Source: Monarcha castaneiventris obscurior (lineage: Eukaryota; Chordata; Aves; Passeriformes; Monarchidae). From it: a DNA stretch of 64,000 bases. The stretch is taken from positions 6,292,001 through 6,356,000 of the forward strand of contig JAMPIT010000890.1 of NCBI GenBank assembly GCA_026261815.1, in the 5' to 3' direction. Position 1 is the first letter of the stretch, and each line of letters starts with the position of its first letter. The notes below the pieces were generated by a model, which was not told where the DNA came from, searched no databases, and was given only the letters and a program-made list of their open reading frames with translations. Shown piece by piece: positions 24,520 to 38,084 of the stretch. Position numbers and translations under genes: made by a program.

Positions 24520-27500
24520 TATCCCCACTGCTTTCTCAATGACTCAGTATTCTTAGCCCAGCTCTCGATGTTTCCTTTTGTCAAGGTCATTACACACTGT
24601 TAATTTGCTGGGGGTTTCATCCCACAAAAGCCCCTATTGATTTACTGTAAGAAATTAAATGGGTCAATTGCATAATTTTTCATAAACAGCACACAGTTCA
24701 TTCCCTTCTTTGCCACAGAAGCCTTCCTCACTTTGAAGTTCTGACATCACTGCTGGTCATCCTCAGGTTGTATCCCACCACTATCACATTTAAATAAATT
24801 CAGCAGCCTGAAGAAATTTAATGGGAACTGGCTAATTGGTTCTCAGTTCTCAGCTCCTGCTTCTCAAACAGGACTGCCAGCAATAAACCAAGTGGCAGCG
24901 TGCCATTCCCCTCACTCATCCAAAGGTGCTTCTCTGTGTGGATGCCAGCAATCCTGAAACACTCATTCCTTTTTATGACAGTGAGGACTGCCATACTCAG
25001 CACTACTGACTACCACAGCATTTCAAAGTGTCACAGGCTCCTTTAAAAAGGTTGAATTATGTATTACCACAAAAGAAGGCTTGGGAGCTACTACACAGAT
25101 GTAACCACAAGTCCCAGAGTTCCATGGAGGGAGCCCAGAGTGCACAAAGCCCAGCGACAAATGGGTGTGTTGATACGTGCATCTCAAATGATTATTTCCA
25201 AAATGCTCACTAGATTCATGAAAATTGCATACTCAAATTTAATAGCATTTGCCTGTCCACTACAGTTTTAGCCAAAAATCTCTAACCTTAAAATCTGTGG
25301 GATTTTTTGTCAGTAGAGATAAACCTTAAATTTTGCCCAGTGAATCCCGTCTGTCAGTTCATTGCCTGGTAGGTTCTAGACGAAGATATTTACTGCATTT
25401 CCCAGCTAGCTCACATCAGGAAAAAGACATGAACTTATTTGAAAGACTTCGGTGCATTCATGCTGACATGCTTCCTAATACATATTTGGAAGAATTTCCT
25501 TTACTTCTCTAAATTTCCCTTATTCTTTGGACAAAAAGGAAGAATATGCCTAAAGCTCTGCCTGTGGGTCCCTTCACCTTGTAGAGTAACAAAGTATGAA
25601 CAGCATGTCAGTGAGGTTGACCTCCCTCTGTTGGATACCATGTTTTTACTTTTTTTTCTTCTTTTCTCCCTTTTCCCATATTTCTTCTGCTTGTCATAAC
25701 TGCAAGAGCTTCAGCAAGTTCTCAGAACTTTTTCAAGTGTATTTGATATATTTTTATTTTCTTGTCCCATTGTTAATGTTTACAACACATTTTGTTATTT
25801 GCAGGATTTTATTAAGGTCTTGGCAAATCTGACATTTAGAAGCTCAAGGACCTGCTTCTAACCTCTAACTTTGCCGGCCTTGACTTTTAGAAAAAATGTC
25901 AGGCTTCCCTCACTTCACTGTGAGTGTTTTTCTAAAATTAAATGTGCTTGTTTTGCAAATACTGAAGGTACTGTAAAAGTGGTTTTAATTCCCATCTGTA
26001 GACAAATAAAACAATGCCACATCAAATGTTCTAAAGGTGTAGAATAAAACCCTCTCACTTTTGTAACTGTAGATAGCTTCATTTAAAATTTCAAAATTCA
26101 TGTGACTATATACCTGTTCATCAATTTCAGACTAAATGCAGTACAATCTACTGTACACAGGTTAAGATCAGGACTAATTTTGTAGTTACATTTTTATTTC
26201 AAATAAGCAAATCTGTAAATGTGTAAAGGTATTATTTGTAATCTCAATAATTGCTTTCTGAATTCAGGTGTACCCTTAAAACAAATGTATTACATTTTTT
26301 TTTGTGGTTTTGGTTGTGGAGCATACATCAGATCACAGAGACATGATACTTGATCTCTGTGGACAGATTTTTTCAGTTTTGTGAAGAAAAACAGTAGCTA
26401 TTTACATTTCACTGTGTTTCTAGAACACTTGTCAATTGTACCTCACTCCAAAACACATTTTAAGGTCTGTGGGACCCAAAGCCCAGGCCCTAGCTTTGAA
26501 ATGTTCCTGTGGTGAGATTTGCACGTAAGATCACAAAGTTTAAACCTCGTTGTCTCTAAATGCTATTAACCAGTTTCTGCTACTTTTTTTTCTCTATTTG
26601 TTCCAGCTTTTTCCCTCTTCTTCACTTCTTGAGTGTTTAAAGTTCTTAATCTTTTTACCTTTCTTTTTCCAGGCTTTTCGCTGATGGAAGCATATCCCAA
26701 CTTTTATTCTTCTATAAAAGTTTGAGGAACAGTCTGCGCAAATCACAGTCTGTTTCACACTGGGAGTGGAGTGACACCACCCCAGGCAGTGCTCCAGGAA
26801 GGACTAAAGCCACCACACGTGTGAGAACTTGACAAAGCAAAAAGGCAGAGCCAGGGGTATTGGCCTCTGCAGCCCATGACTGTTATGCTCAGCAGTGGAT
26901 GTTTTTATGGAAATCAGTACCAAAGACACTTTTAAGCTAGAAGCTAGACATACAGGAGTGATGGATTCTCCCGTGGCCTGTAAGCACAGCTCTGAACTCA
27001 GGCACTGCAGAACTGCATCATCCCCACTGTAACATTGTAGTGGCTCCTGCCTCAAGCTACGGTGCCTTTCAGACCCCTGAAGTGTAGAGGGGAAGTGCTG
27101 CCTCCCAGAGCCTTTTCATGATGTACATCATCCACACACCTGGCACACAGCCAAGGATGGAAAGGAAGACGTGTCACTTTGGTATCTTTCAATACCTTCA
27201 CCTGCTTTTGGGTTGTGATAGTAAGCTGGCAGCTCTGGCAGATCTTGATATCCTTTCTCTCTCACCACCATCTGATGCTTGTAAAACACCCAGGAAGAAG
27301 TTTGGATTGGTCCATTTGTTCAAGATGCAGAGGTCTCTGTCTCAGTATTCTTTTGCATTCTTCTCAGCATTCTTGCTTAAGACATAAATTGAACAACATA
27401 ACTTGTTCATGCTGTTCCTAGACACATGAAGAAGTTGTTTAGCCTTAAATATGTTCAAGATACCCAGTCTGGAAGAAATGAAGAAAGCAACATGGTTCTC

Positions 27501-28956
27501 CCATTTAGCTATGAGCAAGTCAAGGAAAGGACTTGATAAATCTGAGGCCTGCTCAAAGAGAATGGGCAGAATTCATACAGGGGTTGCTTTGCTCTGTGTT
27601 GTAACAGTTAACATAAATACAGCACTTCCATCACTACATAAGTTATGTTAAAAAGAACCTCTGAAAAAAAAAAAAAAGCTTCTAGAATCTTGTTCTTAAA
27701 CATTAAAAAGATGGTGTTTTTTCCCCTTTGTGAGGGGGAAATTGAAAATCACAGCATTGTGAAGATTAGCACAGCTAAAACAGATAATCCTCACACCAGT
27801 CCTGTTGGCAACTCCTTCAGTAATTTTGGCAGCCAAATGTGAGGCCTGACAGCAGCACAAAGAAATCCAGCCAGGAAGACAGCTACAGTCCTATATAACC
27901 ATGCTGGAAAAAACACATTCTGGAGCTTGCTGCCTGTGCTCTGATGCTTGCCAAGCACACCCTAGGAGTGGCCATACATGTGCTGGCTTTCACAACAGAC
28001 AAACAGAAGGAAAACAGGAGAGCTGTGGGAGTCACAGCCTGAGCAGTGAGGACCATGCTGCCACAGTCCTTTTTTATCTTCTAGAAAGAGGTAGGAAAGA
28101 CTTCCAGAGAAGTCAAGGTGAGGGTGCACATATTTTGTCCAATGTACAGGAGGAACTCTAGTCTAGGCACAGACTGAACACATGTGAACCACGTTCCCTG
28201 TGTTCACTGGCAGCAGTTTGTAACTCCTTCATAAGGAACAACTGATTTCCTACACCAGGTGAACTGGGCAACCACCAGCAAGGACAGGGAACCTCCCTCA
28301 AGGCAGTGCCAAACTTCAAACCCCATGGCACCCAGAGCTTCTCAAACCCACCGAGGCCCTGCTTGGCCCACCCCATGTCACTGGACCCTGGTGTGGGGAG
28401 CAGGGAAGGAGGCAGCAGGGCAGGGTGAGGAAGAGGTGAAGGAAGTGGCAGAGCATGGAAAGTGGCTCCACAGGAGGCCCCAGCAGCCTCACAGGGGGGA
28501 CAAAAGCGGCCCTGGGCAGGGGCTATGGACAGAAGTGGTCCCACAGGGTGGGTTGGGGCTGAAAATGGGGGAAACAAAGAGCAAGGCAAAGGGACACGTT
28601 TCCCTAAAGGAATGCCAACACATCCCACAGCCAACAATAGTGAGAAGAGGATGTGGAATGAGCCAGTGATTGCTGCTGAACACCCAGGCTTCTTCAGGAC
28701 AACAGCCAAGGGCCCAAGTACAGCAGAGCCACCTCTGGGGACTGACTGGGGAAAACATCAGTGAAATGGTAAGGAGATTAGAAGGTATCTTTTTTTGCCT
28801 CTTTTTCAGCAGACTGGCTGGCCATGTCTCTCACACACTGCCTTTGGCAGATGGAGCACATTTACGATTGCACTGGAGCTTTCATGTATTTAGCAAGATG
28901 GTTATGCCCACAGAAAGTGTTTTGTCAACTAGGACACAAAAGAGCATCTGAAAAGT
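24520..28956. other. Intergenic DNA, no gene recognised
   Basis: No exon is recognised. A poly(A) run of 14 bases lies at 27,664-27,677. The part at about 28,250-28,700 is clearly GC-richer than its surroundings and therefore carries longer open frames on both strands (183 codons minus, 136 codons plus). These have low-complexity proline/leucine or glycine-rich content and no known domain. It could be a decayed repeat or an unannotated 3' UTR; I cannot decide. Confidence 0.5.
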
Positions 28957-28962
28957 TTTATT
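28957..28962 (-). terminator. NOA1: Candidate NOA1 poly(A) signal AATAAA
   Basis: This is the first AATAAA on the minus strand downstream of the NOA1 stop codon, about 680 bases beyond it. No ATTAAA or AATAAA occurs between. The implied 3' UTR length is ordinary, but usage cannot be proved from sequence. Confidence 0.45.
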
Positions 28963-29640
28963 CTACACCCTTGGTTTCAGAAACCTTTACCCAAACTACA
29001 GAAACCAAATCGAAGCAGTGAATTGCAAAATTTTCCTCTTCAGGCAGATGAGCAGACCCGCTTTTCATCAAATCACTTTTCCTGTGTCCAAGAGCAGGAT
29101 ACTGCACACCATCATCTGGCCCAGATGCTGGAGGAGAGAAAGGACACGACTTTTGGTCAATGTTGTTGAATCAGAATCAGCTACTAGAAGGGTCATACCC
29201 ACACTGGAGCATTCCCTGCTCCTTCCACCTCCTTAATTGTGGAAATACCGTAAGAACAAGGTCATGATTTCTAACGTGAGGGAGTCTGCCTGCAAGAGAC
29301 CACCTACTCAATGAGTAGTAAAGTCAGACCAGATCAGGAAAGTGAGCTTCCACCCTGTATTTCAAGAGGGGACAGGTGAAGGGATCTGCCCATTGATGCA
29401 GATCCCAGGGAGAAGATGTTTTCCCTCCCACAGCAAGGTCCCAGCCCCTCAGTTCATTCCAAAGGGCTGCAGTTCAGCAGCTGCATCACATGTGGACTTG
29501 TAGAGCTCCCACTCAGGCCTGCTTTCCAAAATGTGTCTGTTGGCCTTTAAAAATAAGTCCAAGGTTTTCTGAATACCAGTAAGCCACAAGGTTCTCCAGG
29601 GGCTGTTCTGTCTTCTGCCTTGCTCGGATAATGAGAAACA

Positions 29641-32600
29641 CTATCTGCTTCCCACGGTTCTCAGGTTTTCCACAAAGGAGGGAGGCTTTTTGGTCCTGTA
29701 GGCAGGAGTGCCTGGGATCCGTGCCCCTCTGATGCTACTGATGAAAGGCAAAAGGGGAGGCTCCCGCAGCACCAGCGCAGTGCCCTTGGGAGTGTAGGCT
29801 CGGAGCAGCAATTCCTCTTCCGCGTGAGCCGTCACTGCCACCCAGCCTGCACAGCCAAAGACAATATGGACAGTGAGGAATACAAGTCCCTAGGATCAAA
29901 ACAAGGTTCTGACACAAACTACTGCCTCCCACAGTGCCTAAAAACCTGGGCTACCCACGTGTGGTTGCTCGAGAAACCAAGCTCAAAGGTCACATCCAGC
30001 CCCTTCCCAACACAAGGCAGTGCCTAAAGCCACATGTTACCCTCCCCAAACACAGCTCTTTCCTGGTACACTGAAGAGGGATGGTGCGAACTACCAAAAA
30101 CACAAGAATGCTTTCCAGTCAATGGCCCTTTCCCTCTCACCTGGACAGCTGACAGTGTCACAGCCATTCCTGATGCTGTGGGACCTATATGGCAGCCAGA
30201 GCATAAAGTATTCCAATGTGGCCATCCTGTACAAGCATGGCTGTCAATCTCCATTCCTGGAGGTTGCCAAGCTTCAGCTGGACAAAGTCATGGCTGCTAT
30301 GATTTTGTGTTGTTTAAAGTCCTGCTCTGAGCAGGAAATACAGCTTCACCCCTTCAGAGCCTTCTTCCCATCAATGTTTCTAGGATGCAGACCCTGCAAA
30401 GCAAACTAATGAAGAAATATTAAATTACCTGCAGAGGAAAGCTTGATATCTGCAACTGCCTCAGTGGTACCAATTCCCTTCAGTGTAATGTCCTGAGGGA
30501 CAAGTGGGGGAAACTCTTTCATTCTCTCTTCCCCACCCATGGGAACCTAAGATTAAAACACAGGGAAAAGATTTAACAGTCAAGAGATGCTTCAGCACCC
30601 CTACCTCAAACCAGCAAGAAAGGCACAAGGGAGAATAAAGACATCAGACATTTGTTAGCCAATTAAGAGCTGGTTTGAACAACCAACAGGAGTTATTTCA
30701 GGTTTGCCAGAACAGAGTCAAGATTACATCAGAGGAACCCTGTGGGAGGTGAGCAAAGATGGAGTGCCCACCACAGGATACAGCTGGTGGATCAGGCCAG
30801 CTGCCTTGATGTGAGTGACAGCACTTGTTCTCCATGTGCACAGGAATGGAAGTGTCAGGACAGGGACAGCTCACCCCATCTCCCATCAATCTGCAAGTGC
30901 TACACAGAACACTGCCATACCAAGGAAAAAATCAGACCACCAAGAGATGAAGATATGTGCAGAAGATATATCCAGCAGGCAAAGAATAAAAAAGGTAAAT
31001 TTTTCAGCTGCTATCTGTTGTGAAACCCCAGTCGGCAGGTTTGCCATGGAAAATATCCCTGTTGCTGCCTGCACTTTAAAGCTGCTCAAGAAGAGCCAAG
31101 TATGAGAAAGTAGAGCACTGCAAACCTTATCAGCCTGAATGCTAGAAACAGGAACTCTGCTGAAAATACATCATCTTGAGAGCTCTCTCTCAGCACACCT
31201 CAGCCATGCAGTCTGTGCAAGTCTGCTCCCCACTGCACATCTCCACTCACCCACTACAGAAGTCCCAAACTCCTGAGACCTGTGGATGTTCCCCGTCAGT
31301 TGTGCCCCAGACAGGGGTCCTGCCTCCCTGCAGCCACGAGCTCCCCCCAGCACCTCCCCTCACCTTTAGGAACTCTTGGGCTGTGTGCTTCTCATAGACA
31401 GCATCAGCATTACTCAGCGTAGTAACGTGGACTGGCAACAGGTTGGAAGCCAAGACAGAAAACCAGGCAGGCTTTTCCCCCTGAAATAAATACCAAAAGG
31501 ATGTTAATTATACTAACAGAAAAGCAGCCCTGAATTGCCCTCTCCTGGCCCATTTCTTTCCTGCATGTTGAAAACCTGTTTATCTGATGTCCCCTCCCTG
31601 TCCAAGGGGTCCTTGCCTCTGCCAGTGAGAGCAGCCAGGGCTTATATAAACTGGGGAGTTGAGCTTCCAGAGGGGAAGCACCCATAGCTTCAAAGCACTC
31701 CCAATGCCACAACTACTGCCAGCACAGCTACTCAGCTCAGGCAAATCATCCAAGAGAGATCTTTGCTCTCATTTAATTCACAAGAACAAACTCAGTGTGG
31801 TTATTCAGCACAAGAGGGGATGGACATCTGCTCTGGAGCTTCTTCTCCTATCTCTCCACATGTCTAACACACAGCTTTCATCGAACAGTCCTTGGTTCCA
31901 GTGCTCCCAAGCTATGTGAAGTCTGTGGAGCAACTGCAGCAGGCACTCTCGTCACATTTGCAGGCAGAGCAAACAAAGTCAGAGCAGGAGAGACCTCTCC
32001 AAACACTGCAAGCAGCCTGAAATAAGTGCAGCAATTCCTTCAAGTTCAAAGGTGTAATTCGAGGCAGGAGCTTCTGTCATGATCTGAGCACAACTGTCCT
32101 CCAAGACCTCAGGAGGATGTAGATACACAAAACTGATACATGGATGTGTGCTCCTGCCATACTGGTACATTTTTTACTTTACAGAACCCTGCCCCCTCCA
32201 CCTCTCTGGTGTTCTTCCAGCAGGTCAAGAGTGTTCTCAGCAAAGCACCAATTCAGCATTTCTGTGGTGATCTTGGAAAGCAGACTGAAACAAAGGAATA
32301 GCCATACACACCCCCACAGGGCAAGCTACTGAGAAAAGGATCTAGGACTTACAATAATGTCTATCGGGAAAAAACTGCCCCTTCCAGAAGAAACATCATG
32401 GAAGGTCAACTCCACACAGTTCAGTAAAGGTGTATGGCATGGGCTTTTTAATAAATGGAAGAAATTATTGGCAGGGAGGACACAAGCACCTTTGAAAAAT
32501 ATTTTTTACAAAAACTAAAATACATGTGCAATTAATTCCTTACTCTGGCAAATTCTTCAGAGGTCTAAGTAAGGAAAAAAAAAAAGTCTATACTTTTCTC

Positions 32601-35600
32601 TCTTGGCAGACAGCTTTCACAAAACACAGAAATGATGAAACCCACCTCTTTTCCCAGTTAATTCTGACATTCTCCTCCCTGCCTTGTGCCTCTTTGTATG
32701 TCATGGGAAGCAGATTAACCTGGAGACATTTGTCAGCATTCAAAAGCAGTTCCCATTATATGCTATAAAATACTGCATGCTTATAACAAGTTACAAATCT
32801 TTCAACTACCCATCCCAAGGCATTCTGATTTTATGCAGTGACTCAGTAACTGATTCATCATCTCCAAAGCAGCAACAAAAGGGTCTGGGAAAGCTACCCA
32901 GAAAGCCTTTTATGGCTGGTGCTACAGTAAGAGACAAAGCAGCTGCTCCCAAAATCCTTTCTTCCCTTACCTCTAAGTAGTCTATACGTCCCAAGGCTGC
33001 TAAAAACAAGACCATTCCTGGCCTGAGAATGAAGGTCCGTGGAATGATGGCATGTGATGGCAAAACCAGCTTTACTTCCTTCTCTGTCAGGAGATTTAAA
33101 ACCTGCAAAATAAATTGTCATAACTCATTCCAGATGTTTCAATGGGAACAATGAAATTAGTATTAGCACTATATTGATAGAGGAAAAAGACCAAGTAAAG
33201 CAGTGTCAAGAACATGTGACACAAAAGTTCAATTCTGGTCCACAGCAAGCGAGAAACAGGAAGAATCTCCCCTACCAAAATCTGCCACATAGACAATCTG
33301 TTTGTCCTCCACTCAGACTGAACATTGACTGCAGAAACAAAATTTGATCTAAAACTTGCATGGAGCTCTCCAAAGGAGAGCACAAAGATAGATAATCAGA
33401 ATCAGAAGCAGCAGCAAGTATTTCTGGATGCAGGAAGTATTTTCCACATGTACTCAACTCCAGAAGAAGGGAGGAAAATATACAATCTCGAGTTACCAAA
33501 CCAGGTCTAAGCTGATGCCAGTCTCTACACTGGCCATTAGACACCTAAGTGCTACAGTAAAGCAGGTTATGGTCTGGCAAACACATCACTAAGAAACCAG
33601 GAGTTTTCTAGTGTTCATGAAAGCAGCACCTGCACTTGAGCTGTAAAGTCTCAGCACAGTTCTTGCACTTCATTCTCTTCAGAACCTTCCTGTCTTCCTG
33701 TACTTTTTGATCTTCCCCAAAAGGTCACCTGCACCTCTGCATGGGTATCAAACTGATCAAAAACCAAAACATGCCTGTTTTGGACATGTGCACTTTGTCA
33801 GCACTGGCTTCAGTAGGGCATTGCTCTACTGAAACACAGACAAAGGCCTGATGTATTGGAGCCAGTAGCAGCAACACTGTAGATCCTGCTAGCTTCAGGA
33901 GAATGCTTTCTCTAGGATTTGGTGCAGTCATACAACCCTGGTTATCCTCCTAAGCTCCACCTTTTTCAGTAGGCTGCAAGAGCTAAAGAAGTGCCAGCTT
34001 CACTGGGTGAAGCACTCTTGCTTACCCCCCTTCATGCAGAGGTTGTGGAATCCTGGTGATGCAGGCCTACAGCTCCTTTGCAAAGCTGGCAGTATTACAC
34101 TATTCAGAAATGCAACGGCATTATCACATTGTGGGAATCCAGAGTGCAGAGAATATTCCTCTGCCTGTTTTGAAGGATTCAACCCCCCTGGACAATACTG
34201 TTTCTGACCTTTACCCATGGAGAAAACTGCCTACCCTCTGGGAAGAATTAAAATCTACACCAATGTGAACTAGACAGTAGAATATTATGTAAGAATGTCA
34301 CAAGGTGAAGAATTTAAAGGTTTTGGGTTTGTTTATGTAGCAAATAGATAAATAGTGAGGTTTCCAAAATGGGGGATGTTTACATCATTTTAGACATCAT
34401 GCTCCTTCTTCAAGACCTCCATTTTCTGCAGTAGAAGGAGCTTAGCATGACTGGGTAGAATTTGCCACAGTTCCTGTCTGTGTTACAAGGTGATTTACTG
34501 GACATTGGTGGAAAAGTAAAAATACCTTGCATTTTAAGTTTTCATTGGGTAATTTACCTTTAAAAGAGCTGTGACATCCTGCTAAGTGGGCTTTCTCCTG
34601 CATTCTCTGCTTTGTGCTGTGTCTAGGTCACGTCAGTGACCATATTTCTCTGATAAGACTTAATAAACAACCATGTAAGAGCAAAGAAGGCTGAAGGTCC
34701 AGTTCATCTCTTAAGACTCCTGGCAAGGACTCTAACAAATCTCCCCCATCCGGGGAGGTCTAATTAAGGCACAAACTGTGTCACCACATGAACCCTTTGC
34801 AAGTAAATAAAAACCTTATCTTAATACAAGTCCCAAACTAAGAGAATCTTAATGCCAGGCAGAACAGTCCCCCCAAACCCTGTCCCCCGAAACACAGCAC
34901 CACAGAGTACCTACACAGTCTTCCTTTATGATTCCTGGAGTGTCAAAACACCACCGAGCATCCTTCACTTCGTTGTGTGTGAACTCCTCCCTTTCCTCAT
35001 GCTTCTTAGGGGGATCTCTGGGATCTTCATCCATGCTGTAGGAGAGCATGTCAGGGTCAAAGTCAATCTCAGAGCTAGACTTCTGCTGTTGAAATGTTCT
35101 TCCAACTCTTCCTGGATTAAAATGAAAGGTTTCCTGGTAATTAGCTTATTAACTTGCCTTTCCTTCAATCAAACATTTGCCCCTTTCCAAGCTTAACAGA
35201 GATGCACATCAGTAATATATGGGTAATAAACTCACTACGTGGCTAGAAATTTGTGTGTTCAAAAGCCAAAATGGTAAGAAATCCCCTCTATAATTCTTGC
35301 TTAGCATTCCTCAAACCCCAAAATCTCAGCATGGACCAGATCACAGACACTCCATTACTTCCAATTTATGGTAAAGCAGACTGCCTTGTTTTTTCAGTGC
35401 CTCAGACTGCCAAACACTGAATTACCTGAAAAACAGAGCTATTTTGTGGCATCCTCCTCTTTTGAATACATACTAAAATGACGTACAACCCCTGTACCCT
35501 GCAGCCCAAAAGTGATTATTTAAAATTAAACTTATTTTTTTTATTTGGGAACAAGGGATGGCCCATACTGTGATATCCTTGCAAACTACTAAGCTATCAG

Positions 35601-38036
35601 AATTTGCCAGCCTAGTTCAGGCAGGAGATGCATTGCACAGAGGGACCCTCTGCTAATACAGCAGCTGACAAGTATTCCAAAGAAGTACTAATGATGCTGC
35701 TTATGGAGGAGATAGAGGCCTTGCCCCCATTAATCTGGGAGCAAACACTGGTCGAAATAAATTTACTTTTGTGTAATGCAGTATTTTCATTAGGGGCAGG
35801 AAGGTAACACTTTTACTCAGGCAATACTCACCCACTAAGTAACCTTGCTTTTTAAGTTGATTAAGGTGCTTTTTTTCTTCATCGCTTAGCTGATCTTCTG
35901 TTTTTGTTGCCTCTTCTTTTAGCCTCTCCTGCCTTCGGAATATCCTGTCACATGTAGGGTTAATAATTGGAAATTTCAGCAGGTTCAGTGTTGTTCCTGG
36001 AAAAACAAACAGAAGGCACATTTGGGTCTCCAACTACCTGACACATTTCAGCTCTGAGGAACAAGACTACAAAAAAACTGCTTCTCTAAATTTTTGGTGA
36101 AACCCCGTAACACAAAGTCAGAGGTGGAACTACAGCTGCTCCCACAAAGTACTAGCCTCCCAGGTTGGGGCAGCAAAAACAAGCCATCCAAGGGCATCCA
36201 AAACAAGCCACTTGAGACCTGTTCTCACCTACAGTTTGAACAGAATGGTCTCAAAGCCAAGAGGTGCCAAGACTTAGTGCACCCAAGGTAAGTCTCACCT
36301 CCTGACAGCTTGATTTGGCCTACAGGGACTCACCACTCCACCTTTGGGTCTCTCCAGACTGGAGAGCACCTCTAATGGATAGGGACAGGGCAAGGCATGC
36401 AGATCAGGTACCATCCTAACTGGCAGAGGTGCACACAGGGGTGCCCACTCTGGTTTTCCAGGCCTCTTAGCACTACAGGATGCGCAGCACCCTCACCACA
36501 TGCACCCCACCCCTGCTGCCCCGAGGAATCACAGAATCAAATAATTTGGAAAAGGTCTCTGAGATCATTGAGTCCAACCTATGACTGAACATCACCTCGT
36601 CGACTAGACCACAGCACTGAGTGCCACATCCAGTCTTCCCTTGAACCCTCCAGGGACAGTGACTCTCTCTAGACAGTTCATTCCAATATCTAATCACCCT
36701 TCTGTGAAAAAAAATCCTCCTAATGTCCAACCCAAACCTTCTCTAGTGCAGCTTAACATTATGTCCTCTTCTGCTGCCAGCTACTTGGGACAAGAGACCG
36801 ACTGTCATCTGGCTACAACCTCCTTTCAGGTAGTCAAAGAGAAGGAGAAGGTCTCCCCTGAGCCTCCTTTAGCAGCCCCAGCTCCCGCAGCCACTCTTCA
36901 CAGGTGACAATTTGAAGCACGGCACAGCTCTGGAACTCAGTGCCCACCACAGAGGTGCTCAGGGAGGCAGGCACCCCTTTGGTGACAGCTTCTCCTGCTG
37001 TAGGGGTGGCCGAGAGCAGCCCAGAGGCCCACAGCTCACTGCGTTCTGCGCACCCCCCATTACCCGTGCCACCACATACAGCGGGCCAAAAGGCACCCTG
37101 ACCTGGCCACGGGGACACGGTGGCCCTGTCGATGATGTCGGGGGCGCGGGACTTGCAGTAGTCGGAGCGCAGCAGGGTGTTGAAGAGCGTGGACTTGCCG
37201 GAGTTGGTGGCGCCCAGCAGGTAGACATCCCCGGCGCACTTCCAGGAGCGCTGCAGCCGGCTGACCAGCCCCTCCATGCCGAAGCCCGTCTTGGCGCTCA
37301 CCAGGCGGATGTCCACCAGCGCGGGCCCCCGCAGCCCGGCCCGGGCGCAGGCCGCCGCCACCCGCTGCCGCAGCCGCCCCAGGTGCCCGCGGCAGTCCGC
37401 CGGCAGCAGATCCACCTTGTTGCCCACCACCAGCACGCCGGCGGCGGGCACGCCGGGGCCCAGCAGCGCCGGCAGCTGCGGCAGCACCGGGTCGGGCAGC
37501 TCCAGCACGTCCAGCACGTAGAGCAGCAGCGGCCCGCGGCCGTGGCGGGGCGGGCGGCGCAGGGCCGCGCTCAGCACCCGGCGGTGCTCGTCGGGCGGCA
37601 GCCGCAGCCGCAGGGCGCTCCCGTGGTGCGCCAGCGCCCAGCACCGCTGGCACACGGCGCCGCGCAGCCCCGCGGGGCCCCCGCACAGGAGGCTGCGGTA
37701 CTTCTCGGCCGGCACGAAGCCCGGCGCGCCGCCGTCCCCGCACTGCAGCTCGGCCCCGCAGCCCGAGCAGCTGACGCCGCTCGGCGGCACCGACGGGTCC
37801 GACAGGCTCGGTACCGCCGCCGCCGCCGCGCCCCGCGCCCGCCGCTCCCGCCGCGGCTTCGGCTCCCGCTCCCGGCGCAGCGCCGCCGCCCTCTCAGCCG
37901 GGTCCGGCTGGTACTCGAGGAAGACGAAGCGCTCCTGCTCCTCGCCATCTCCCGCTGCCGCCGCCCCGCAGCGCCGCGGCGGGGCCAGGCGGGGCCGGGC
38001 CAGGCGGGCCAGCAGCGCGGGGCCGCGGCGCAGCAT
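29641..38036 (-). CDS. NOA1: NOA1, mitochondrial circularly permuted GTPase (complete)
   Basis: NOA1 belongs to the YqeH/NOA1 GTPases of mitochondrial ribosome assembly and translation. Seven coding exons on the minus strand join in frame with GT-AG borders: 38036-37103, 35996-35832, 35111-34915, 33102-32971, 31480-31364, 30546-30429 and 29846-29641 (stop TAG), giving 622 residues. The start is followed by an Arg-rich, acid-free leader typical of mitochondrial import. Cys pairs at C90/C93 and C129/C132 form the zinc-binding module. GTPase motifs are in permuted order: NKVD 206-209 (G4), SAKTG 247-251 (G5), GATNSGKST 275-283 (G1), PGTT 311-314 (G2 region) and DTPG 423-426 (G3). Intron 1 splits the glycine of PGTT. 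The human protein is 698 residues; this one is shorter in the N-terminal region and lacks most of an insert before SAKTG. The frame also stays open upstream to 38,405, but that would read antisense through POLR2B exon 1, so the 38,036 start is preferred. Confidence 0.96.
30430..35831 (-). other. NOA1: NOA1 introns 2 to 6
   Basis: The introns are 35831-35112, 34914-33103, 32970-31481, 31363-30547 and 30428-29847. All have GT...AG ends. I recognise no nested gene, structural RNA or full mobile element in them. Donors are ordinary U2 type; the intron 3 donor GTAGGT is the least typical. Confidence 0.7.
36527..36904 (-). mobile_element. CR1 LINE, 5'-truncated 3' fragment in NOA1 intron 1
   Basis: Read on the minus strand, this segment ends in the CR1 hallmark ATTCTGTGATT (36,537-36,527), preceded by the conserved GGTTGGACTCAATGATCTC-type block. 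On the plus strand it shows the familiar avian CR1 stretches, such as CACATCCAGTCTTCCCTTG and TCCTCCTAATGTCCAACC. Only about 380 bp remain, which is typical of 5'-truncated CR1 copies. It lies in the same orientation as NOA1 and contributes the open frame that extends past the true exon 1 donor. Confidence 0.9.
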
Positions 38037-38084
38037 GGCGGGGCGCGTCACGGGGTGCGCGGGCGCCCGGCGGCAGCGCGTGCG

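Noticed and set aside
28158..28709. A 183-codon minus-strand frame
   Set aside because: It has low-complexity Pro/Leu content in a GC-rich patch, no known domain, no supporting neighbouring exons, and competing open frames on the other strand.
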